DNA of 64,000 nucleotides from Nitrospira sp. (GTDB lineage Bacteria > Nitrospirota > Nitrospiria > Nitrospirales > Nitrospiraceae), in the NCBI GenBank assembly GCA_035968315.1, contig JAVYIN010000007.1:280996-344995 (forward strand), read 5' to 3'. The position numbers and the translations under genes are program-made. Positions 58,521-64,000 of the stretch are shown here, in pieces (within the stretch, counting starts at the first letter, position 1; each line of letters opens with the position of its first letter). A model generated the notes under the pieces. That model did no database searches. It worked only from the letters and a program-made list of their open reading frames with translations, and had not been told where the DNA came from.

Positions 58521-59243
58521 TTAGGCGATGGTGGCGACGAGGTCGTTGACGATGTTCTTTACGTACGTGCGGTTGGACAGGATGTCCCGCATGGCTTTCA
58601 GAATGCGGTTGCGCTCGGCGCAGGCCTGTTCGGTGGCCTCGCCGCGGTCCTGCAGCGCATCCCATTGGCCGAAGAGCTCCTGAATCTGGGCTTCCATGTC
58701 CCGCTGCCGTTGCTCTAGCGTGGCGCGCTCGGATTGGAGCTGGGTACGGAGGGCGGCCGCCTCGCTCGAGGTCCGGTCGCTGGCGCGGAATTCGTCGAGT
58801 GTCTCTTGCAGTTCGAGGATTTCCTCGAAGAGGTCGGCCGGCGGTGTCGTGCGAATGTCTTTCACGGACCCGGCTTCCAGATCCAGCAGATATTCGGCGC
58901 GTTGAATCGGGTCCCGCAGCGTGCGATAGGCCGTGTTCAGCATGGCCGAGTTGCCAAGGCTGATGGTCTGCTCCGCATCGCTCTTGTTCTGATAGAAGTC
59001 GGGATGGAAGGCCCGGCTCAATTCGTAGAATTTGGCTTCCAGCTGTTGTGGATCGATGGACAAGCGGCGGGGAAAGCCGAAGCAGGTGAAGTAGTCCAGC
59101 TCCTTCGACACCGGCTGGACCTTCACGCACCGGTCGCAGAAGTATTCTCCCGAGACTTCGGATTGGCAGTGCCAGCACATGCTGCGGGCCATCTGCAGCT
59201 CGCGGCGGTCACTCGCGCTATGGATATGTCCGTGTCCGTCCAT
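58521..59243 (-). CDS. hscB: Fe-S assembly co-chaperone HscB with zinc finger
   Basis: The 240-residue protein has an N-terminal Cys4 site (MCWHCQ and FCDRC: Cys23, 26, 36, 39), as in eukaryotic HSC20 and some bacterial HscB, followed by a J-domain (ELDYFTCFGFPRRLSIDPQQLEAKFYELSRAFHPDFYQNKSD with HPD motif) and a C-terminal helical IscU-binding domain (IQRAEYLLDLEAGS...). It recruits HscA to IscU. The start may be ATG 59243 or 59192. It sits between iscA and hscA. Confidence 0.94.
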   Translation of the reverse strand: MDGHGHIHSASDRRELQMARSMCWHCQSEVSGEYFCDRCVKVQPVSKELDYFTCFGFPRRLSIDPQQLEAKFYELSRAFHPDFYQNKSDAEQTISLGNSAMLNTAYRTLRDPIQRAEYLLDLEAGSVKDIRTTPPADLFEEILELQETLDEFRASDRTSSEAAALRTQLQSERATLEQRQRDMEAQIQELFGQWDALQDRGEATEQACAERNRILKAMRDILSNRTYVKNIVNDLVATIA

Positions 59244-59256
59244 CGTATGATCTCAT

Positions 59257-59613
59257 TTACGCGGAGAACGACTCTCCGCAGCCGCAGGTCTTGTTGGCGT
59301 TGGGGTTCACGAATTTGAAGTTCCCGCCCATCAGGTCCTTGTGGTAATCCAGCTGGGTGCCCTGCAGATAGATCGCGCTCTTGGCATCCACAATGATCTT
59401 CACGCCGTCGAAATCGTAGACCTGGTCGTACTGGCCGATCTTCTCGTCGAAGTTGATGGTGTAGCTCAGGCCGGAGCAGCCGCCGCCCTTGACGCCCAGG
59501 CGCAGGCCGCCTTCTTCAATGCCCTGGACGTTGATCAGACGCTTAATTTCCTTCAGGGCCGCGTCCGTGAGCGTGATGACCGGGGTCTGGGCTTCCGTAT
59601 TCGTGGCGTCCAT
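59257..59613 (-). CDS. iscA: A-type Fe-S carrier IscA
   Basis: The 118-residue protein has GGCSGLSYTINF (Cys46) and the C-terminal CGCGESFSA (Cys110 and Cys112), the three ligands of HesB/IscA. N-terminal VITLTDAALKEIKRLI is typical. It carries and delivers clusters. It lies between iscU and hscB. Confidence 0.95.
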   Translation of the reverse strand: MDATNTEAQTPVITLTDAALKEIKRLINVQGIEEGGLRLGVKGGGCSGLSYTINFDEKIGQYDQVYDFDGVKIIVDAKSAIYLQGTQLDYHKDLMGGNFKFVNPNANKTCGCGESFSA

Positions 59614-59632
59614 AGTGCGCTCCCTTCTGCCG

Positions 59633-60016
59633 TTACTTGGAGTCAGCTTTCTTCTGGTAGTCGGCCAATGCCGCCTTGATCGCGTCTTCCGCCAGGACCG
59701 AACAGTGAATCTTGACCGGCGGCAGGTTCAATTCCTGGACGATGTCGGTGTTCTTGATCTGCTGGGCTTCTTCGATGGTCTTGCCCTTGAGCCATTCGGT
59801 GGCCAGGCTGGAGCTGGCGATGGCGGAGCCGCAGCCGAAGGTTTTGAACTTGGCATCGACGATCGTGTCGTTTTGGACCTTGATCTGGAGCTTCATGACG
59901 TCGCCGCACTCGGGCGCGCCGACCATGCCGGTGCCCACGCCTTCTTCGTCCTTCTTGAAGCTCCCCATATTCCGGGGATTGTTGAAATGATCGACGACTT
60001 TGTCACTGTATGCCAT
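59633..60016 (-). CDS. iscU: Fe-S cluster scaffold IscU
   Basis: The 127-residue scaffold has the ligands Cys37, Cys62, Cys105 with Asp39 (APECGDVM, FGCGSAIASSS, IHCSVLAED) and the HscA recognition motif LPPVK at 98-102. It accepts sulphur from IscS and iron, building 2Fe-2S clusters. Intact family features imply activity. Confidence 0.97.
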   Translation of the reverse strand: MAYSDKVVDHFNNPRNMGSFKKDEEGVGTGMVGAPECGDVMKLQIKVQNDTIVDAKFKTFGCGSAIASSSLATEWLKGKTIEEAQQIKNTDIVQELNLPPVKIHCSVLAEDAIKAALADYQKKADSK

Positions 60017-60043
60017 GGTGCGTCCTCCTCGTGACTATCTAGG

Positions 60044-61261
60044 TCAGTGGGCGGCCCACTGCACGGATTTCAAATCGACCCCTTCTTTCGCCATTTCATA
60101 CAACGGCGACATTTCACGCAGCTTGGTCACAATCTCAATAACCTTCTTGATCGTGTAGTCAATCTCTTCGTCCGTATTGAAGCGGCCCAGGCCGAAGCGG
60201 ATCGACGAGTGGGCGAGCTCGACGCCGACGCCCAGGGCCCGCAGCACGTAGGACGGTTCCAGCGTCGCGGAGGTGCAGGCGGAGCCGGACGAGAGGGCGA
60301 TGTCTTTCATGCCCATCAGGAGCGATTCGCCTTCGACATAGGCGAAGGAAATGTTCAGGTTGTGCGGCAAGCGCTGGGTCGGATGGCCATTGAGATAGCT
60401 TTCTTCGAGGGCTTTCATGATTTCGGCCTGCAACCGGTCGCGCATCGCGGTGAGGCGCGCCGATTCGGTGGCCATTTCCTGTTCGCACAATTCGCAGGCC
60501 TTGCCGAATCCGACGATCAACGGCACCGGCAGGGTGCCGGAGCGCATGCCGCGCTCGTGTCCGCCGCCGTCCATTTGCGCGGCGATCCGCACACGGGGGT
60601 TCTTCTTCCGCACATACAGGGCGCCGACGCCCTTCGGGCCGTAGATCTTATGGGCTGAGAAGGACATCAGATCGATGCCCATATCCTGCACATCGACGGG
60701 GATCTTGCCGACCCCTTGCGTCGCATCGCAGTGGAAGAGCACGCCCTTTTCCTTCGCGATCTTGCCGATCTCCTTGACGGGATTGATCGTGCCGATTTCA
60801 TTGTTGGCGAGCATCACGGAAATCAGGACGGTCTTGTCCGTGATCGCGTTCCGCACGTCTTCCGGATTCACCATCCCGTACTTATCCACGGGCAGATAGG
60901 TGGCGGTGGCCTTGCCCTTCGCTTCGAGGGCCTTGGCGGTGTCGATCACCGCGCGGTGTTCCGTGGACGACGTGATGATATGGTCGCCCTTCTCCTTGTA
61001 CATCTCCAGCACGCCCTTGATCGCCAGATTGTCCGATTCGGTGGCGCCGCTGGTGAAGACGATTTCTTTCGGATCCGCCTTGATCAGCTTGGCGATCTGC
61101 TTGCGGGCGTTCTCCACCGCTTCTTCCGCCGCCCAGCCGAACGCGTGGTTGCGGCTGGCCGCGTTGCCGAATTTCTCCACGAAATAGGGCAGCATGGCGT
61201 CGAGGACCCGTTGATCCATCGGAGTGGTGGAATGGTTGTCGAGAAATATTGGAAGCTTCAT
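60044..61261 (-). CDS. iscS: Cysteine desulfurase IscS
   Basis: From ATG 61261 (405 residues) it has [16 protein letters not shown], the PLP-Lys region [13 protein letters not shown] and the catalytic Cys loop [12 protein letters not shown]. It removes sulphur from cysteine for IscU. The start overlaps the iscR stop by 4 bp. An upstream in-frame extension belongs to the iscR reading and is rejected. Confidence 0.97.
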   Translation of the reverse strand: MKLPIFLDNHSTTPMDQRVLDAMLPYFVEKFGNAASRNHAFGWAAEEAVENARKQIAKLIKADPKEIVFTSGATESDNLAIKGVLEMYKEKGDHIITSSTEHRAVIDTAKALEAKGKATATYLPVDKYGMVNPEDVRNAITDKTVLISVMLANNEIGTINPVKEIGKIAKEKGVLFHCDATQGVGKIPVDVQDMGIDLMSFSAHKIYGPKGVGALYVRKKNPRVRIAAQMDGGGHERGMRSGTLPVPLIVGFGKACELCEQEMATESARLTAMRDRLQAEIMKALEESYLNGHPTQRLPHNLNISFAYVEGESLLMGMKDIALSSGSACTSATLEPSYVLRALGVGVELAHSSIRFGLGRFNTDEEIDYTIKKVIEIVTKLREMSPLYEMAKEGVDLKSVQWAAH

Positions 61262-61731
61262 CGTGCGACTCCTTGTGCCGTGGAAGACTGAATCGTAATC
61301 AGGGGGGTGCCCCCCAGCATGTCCTGGAGCGTCATGTTGTTGAGGAGCTGATAGATGCTGTCTTGAACCTTGAGGAGCGGCGTGCGGATGTTGCAATGCT
61401 CCCGCTGAAGGCAGAGTTCGCCTTCTTTTTCATGGGAGCAATCCGTAATCCCCAATGGCCCCTCGATCCCTTCCAGAATCTGCGCGATCGTGATCTGCCG
61501 CGCGGTGCGGGCCAGGAGATAGCCGCCTTTGGGCCCGTTATGGCTTTCGATCAAGCCGTTCTTGGCGAGGGTCTGGAGCACCTTCGCCAACAGTTCGAGC
61601 GGGATGTGGTACTCTTCCGCGATTTCCTTCGTATTCACCACACGGCCGGGTGTCACATCGCCGAATTGCACCGAGGCGATATGCTGGAGAGCCATGAGGG
61701 CGTAGTCGGCTTTTTTTGAAATCTTCAACAT
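61258..61731 (-). CDS. iscR: Rrf2-family Fe-S regulator IscR
   Basis: The 157-residue protein has an Rrf2 winged HTH ([44 protein letters not shown]) and Cys ligands at 98, 107 and 113 ([17 protein letters not shown]), spacing 9 and 6 rather than the 6 and 6 of E. coli IscR. It presumably senses cluster status and controls the isc operon and the divergent ferredoxin gene through the palindromes at 61739-61789. Confidence 0.95.
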   Translation of the reverse strand: MLKISKKADYALMALQHIASVQFGDVTPGRVVNTKEIAEEYHIPLELLAKVLQTLAKNGLIESHNGPKGGYLLARTARQITIAQILEGIEGPLGITDCSHEKEGELCLQREHCNIRTPLLKVQDSIYQLLNNMTLQDMLGGTPLITIQSSTAQGVAR

Positions 61732-61736
61732 AGGTA

Positions 61737-61789
61737 TTGCCGATCAGCTAAGTCGGAGACTATAATGATCTCCGATCAATAAGGTCGGA
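61737..61789. promoter_or_regulatory. Shared iscR/fdx control region: promoter and two operator copies
   Basis: TTGCCG (61737-61742) and TATAAT (61761-61766) with an 18-bp spacer form a rightward promoter for the ferredoxin gene; TATAGT on the minus strand (61759-61764) can serve iscR. Two 19-bp palindromic copies lie at 61739-61757 (CCGATCAGCTAAGTCGG core) and 61771-61789 (CCGATCAATAAGGTCGG core), 32 bp apart, agreeing at 14 of 19 positions. They are good candidates for IscR sites and flank the overlapping promoters. A GGAGA/TCTCC inverse surrounds the TATAAT. Confidence 0.75.
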
Positions 61790-61866
61790 CTAAAGATACC
61801 ACGCAACTTTCTGGGCTGTCAACGGCTTATTCCAAAAAGTCATCGGGCAGAGAAAGGAAGAGGAAC

Positions 61867-62283
61867 ATGGGCGGGACGAACCCCTATATTGAGAAGGCAG
61901 AATATGAGCTTCCTAAGAAGCCGTACTCGATTACCTATATTGCGGCCGACGGGGATGTCACCAAGGTGACGGTGGATCCAGCCAAGATCCCTTACGGGGA
62001 GACAGGCCTTCCTGGCAGTATCCTGGACATCGCCATGGCCAACGGGGTGGAGTTGGAGCATGTCTGCGGAGGGGTCTGTGCCTGTTCCACCTGTCACGTG
62101 ATTGTGAAGCAAGGGTTGGAGAGCTGTAACGAGGGGACGGACGATGAGTTCGATCAGCTGGATGAGGCGCCGATGACCACGTTGCACTCCCGCCTCGGCT
62201 GCCAATGCGTGCCGAACGGCACCGCAGACATCGTGGTGGAGATCCCCGCGGTCAACAAAAACCTCGTGAAAGAGGGCCACTAA
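61867..62283 (+). CDS. fdx: 2Fe-2S ferredoxin (adrenodoxin type)
   Basis: The 138-residue protein has CGGVCACSTCHVIV (Cys67, 73, 76) and Cys112 in LGCQC, the C-x5-C-x2-C-x35-C pattern of Isc ferredoxins. GELEHV and SRLGCQC frame the cluster. It donates electrons for cluster assembly. In this genome it is split from the isc operon and reads rightward from the common control region. A GGAAGAGG precedes the ATG. Confidence 0.95.
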   Translation: MGGTNPYIEKAEYELPKKPYSITYIAADGDVTKVTVDPAKIPYGETGLPGSILDIAMANGVELEHVCGGVCACSTCHVIVKQGLESCNEGTDDEFDQLDEAPMTTLHSRLGCQCVPNGTADIVVEIPAVNKNLVKEGH

Positions 62284-62387
62284 CGCAGAGCGTCCGTGGC
62301 TCGCTGAATCCGCGGCGATTCTGTACAAGCCTTTTCTCTGCGTGCTATAGATACCGGCCTTTCCACCCCTATCCATGAGATGAACGC

Positions 62388-63800
62388 ATGACCCAAGTCC
62401 GCGTCCGTTTTGCGCCGAGTCCGACCGGATTCCTTCACATCGGGGGAGTCCGCACCGCGCTCTTCAATTGGCTCTTTGCCCGGCAGCAGGAGGGCGTCTT
62501 TATTCTCCGCATCGAAGACACCGATCAAAGCCGGTCCACCGATGAGTCGATTCACGCCATCATCGAGGGGATGAAATGGGTGGGGCTCGATTGGGATGAG
62601 GGGCCGTATCGGCAAACCGAGCGCATGGAGCTTTATCGCAGCCATGCCATGGCGCTGCTGGAGAAGGGCCAGGCCTATTGGTGTGTGTGCAAGGCCGAGG
62701 AACTCGAAGCGCGGCGGAAAGAAGCCGAGGCAAAAGGGCTGTCCCCACGCTACGATGGGCGCTGCCGGACTCTCGGAATCTCGAATCCGCCGGGCGATGC
62801 CGCGCTGCGTTTCAAAGCGCCGCAAGAAGGGCAGATCGTCGTCGATGATTTGATTAAAGGGAAGATCACGTTTGACAACAGCGCGGCGGACGATCTGATC
62901 ATTCTGCGGTCGAACGGCTATCCGACCTACAATTTCTCCGTCGTCGTCGACGATGCGTTGATGCAGATCACGCATGTCGTGCGTGGAGATGACCATCTGA
63001 CCAACACGCCGCGCCAGGTGCCGATCTTCCAGGCCTTGGGATTTCCCGTCCCGCAGTTCGGCCACTTGCCGATGATTCTGGGGTCGGACAAGGCCCGGCT
63101 GTCCAAGCGCCATGGCGCCACGTCCATCATGGCGTACAAAGACATGGGCTATTTGCCCGAGGCGATGGTGAACTATCTCGTCCGGCTGGGCTGGTCGCAC
63201 GGGGATCAGGAGCTGTTTACCCGGCAGGAGCTGATTGAAAAATTTTCCTGGAAGAACGTCCAGTCTTCTCCGGCCGTCTTCAATCCCGAGAAACTGCTCT
63301 GGATCAATGCCGAATACATCAAAACCAGCCCTCCGAGCCAGGTCGCGCAGGCCCTTGTCCCGCTGCTGGAAGCGGCCGGACTGCATGAACAGGTGAAGGC
63401 TGTATCGATGGAGTGGCTGGCGCAGTTGGTGGTGCTCGTCAAAGAGCGGGCGAAGACCATTGCCGAGATGGTGGAGTGGGTGCGACCTTACTTTGGCGAG
63501 GCGGTCGTCTTTGAAGAAGAGGCGGCCAAGAAATTTCTCACGCCGGCTATCGCGCCGGTGCTTGGCAAGTTGCTTGCGCGGTTCGAAGCCTTGCCCGCCT
63601 TTTCCAAACAGGCCTGGGAAGAGTCGTTCAAGACATTCGTGGAAGAAGAAGGCCTCAAAATGGGGCAGCTGGCGCAGCCGGTGCGGGTGGCACTGACCGG
63701 CAGGACCGCCAGCCCTGGGCTGTTTGAGGTCATGGAAGTCTTGGGCCGGGACCGGACTCTGTTCCGTCTTAGGCAAGGAATTGAACGGGCCGCAGTCTAA
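62388..63800 (+). CDS. gltX: Glutamyl-tRNA synthetase
   Basis: The 470-residue class I synthetase has FAPSPTGFLHIGGVRTALFN (HIGH-like HIGG), RIEDTDQSRS, and a KLSKR-type site KARLSKRHGATSIM, with C-terminal helical anticodon-binding domain. It charges tRNA-Glu and, if non-discriminating, tRNA-Gln. It is directly followed by a tRNA-Gln(CUG) gene. There is no zinc Cys cluster of the enteric type obvious, though CVCKAEELEAR is present. Confidence 0.97.
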   Translation: MTQVRVRFAPSPTGFLHIGGVRTALFNWLFARQQEGVFILRIEDTDQSRSTDESIHAIIEGMKWVGLDWDEGPYRQTERMELYRSHAMALLEKGQAYWCVCKAEELEARRKEAEAKGLSPRYDGRCRTLGISNPPGDAALRFKAPQEGQIVVDDLIKGKITFDNSAADDLIILRSNGYPTYNFSVVVDDALMQITHVVRGDDHLTNTPRQVPIFQALGFPVPQFGHLPMILGSDKARLSKRHGATSIMAYKDMGYLPEAMVNYLVRLGWSHGDQELFTRQELIEKFSWKNVQSSPAVFNPEKLLWINAEYIKTSPPSQVAQALVPLLEAAGLHEQVKAVSMEWLAQLVVLVKERAKTIAEMVEWVRPYFGEAVVFEEEAAKKFLTPAIAPVLGKLLARFEALPAFSKQAWEESFKTFVEEEGLKMGQLAQPVRVALTGRTASPGLFEVMEVLGRDRTLFRLRQGIERAAV

Positions 63801-63834
63801 TCGTACGAATTCTGCCAATAAACCCGCATCGATC

Positions 63835-63861
63835 TTGACGGAATCACAAGCCGTATATTAC
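63835..63861 (+). promoter_or_regulatory. Promoter candidate for tRNA-Gln
   Basis: TTGACG (63835-63840) is followed at 15 bp by TATTAC (63856-63861). The predicted start lies about 7 bp before the mature tRNA, consistent with a short tRNA leader, but spacing is suboptimal. Confidence 0.4.
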
Positions 63862-63874
63862 TGTGTGCGTCGGT

Positions 63875-63948
63875 TGGGGGATCGTCTAGCGGTAGGACGT
63901 CAGTCTCTGGATCTGACTACCTAGGTTCGATTCCTAGTCCCCCAGCCA
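63875..63948 (+). tRNA. tRNA-Gln (CTG anticodon)
   Basis: The 74-nt gene begins TGGGGGATCGTCTAGCGG and ends CCCCCAGCCA, keeping the U1-A72 pair and G73 discriminator typical of tRNA-Gln. The loop CTCTGGA gives anticodon CTG. The anticodon stem has a T-T mismatch at its inner pair. CCA is encoded. Confidence 0.95.
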
Positions 63949-64000
63949 AAATTTCCATCCTGTCCTAGCTCGACCATTCGCTTCCGTACCGCGCTGGGGG

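Noticed and set aside
58516-59178. N-terminal extension of hscA
   Set aside because: The frame is open upstream but overlaps hscB and shows Arg/Gly/Pro-rich composition of an out-of-frame reading; HscA begins at the conserved [13 protein letters not shown].
61262-61396. N-terminal extension of iscS
   Set aside because: The extra 45 residues overlap iscR out of frame and lie before the conserved [12 protein letters not shown] start.
62280-63818. Long antisense open frame opposite gltX
   Set aside because: It lies over the gltX coding sequence and has no motif; gltX is unambiguous.

Overview
The window is a GC-rich bacterial chromosome segment with dense, mostly single-copy genes. Several features fit a member of the Nitrospirota, most likely the genus Nitrospira: alginate-export-type porins, a rubrerythrin / Fe-S oxidoreductase / DUF3501 module, a Zn-finger HscB in an isc operon, many PAS hybrid histidine kinases, and very GC-rich dispersed palindromic repeats between genes. 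This taxonomic call is inference from gene content; there is no rRNA or marker gene here that proves it.

Layout. 1-6.8 kb: the end of an unknown gene, two TatA/B-type translocase subunits, a porin with a strong terminator, a Phd/VapC-like toxin-antitoxin pair, a lipoprotein with an inactive caspase-like domain plus EF-hand, and two further lipoproteins. 6.8-14.3 kb: recQ, a DUF559 nuclease gene framed by inverted palindromic repeats, thrH, a YkgJ-type protein, YdcF, EVE, a small HExxH protein and RicT/PSP1. 14.4-17.4 kb: a three-gene exported module (DUF1264 lipoprotein, cytochrome c, outer-membrane barrel) and a HigBA pair. 17.58-23.71 kb: a complete 6.1-kb integrative element in the 3' half of a tRNA-Lys gene, bounded by perfect 49-bp direct repeats, with integrase, several small HTH proteins, a CHC2 primase-like protein, a DUF3987 protein and a striking 30-bp imperfect hairpin made of 9-bp repeats. 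23.6-30.6 kb: tRNA-Lys, tRNA-Arg, a second YkgJ-type protein, HU, a ThiS/MoaD-like protein, RfbC, the rubrerythrin module, and a tandem-fused 6-pyruvoyl-tetrahydropterin synthase-like protein.

30.7-39 kb (minus strand): two PAS histidine kinases with receiver domains, a peroxiredoxin and thioredoxin pair, TypA/BipA and a companion gene. 39.2-53.7 kb is a candidate exopolysaccharide locus: a processive GT2 synthase, a sugar-hydrolase-like exported protein interrupted by an in-frame amber codon, and a TPR plus YaiO-type outer-membrane barrel. It faces a convergent phosphorelay operon: two tandem hybrid kinases, two single receivers, a free HPt protein and a membrane HEAT-repeat protein.

54-64 kb: PBP1A, iscX, and an isc operon (iscR-iscS-iscU-iscA-hscB-hscA) transcribed leftward, with a 2Fe-2S ferredoxin transcribed rightward from the same short control region, followed by gltX and a tRNA-Gln(CUG). 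Three dispersed repeat families (called A, B and C here) lie between genes and in places supply coding sequence or stop codons to neighbours.
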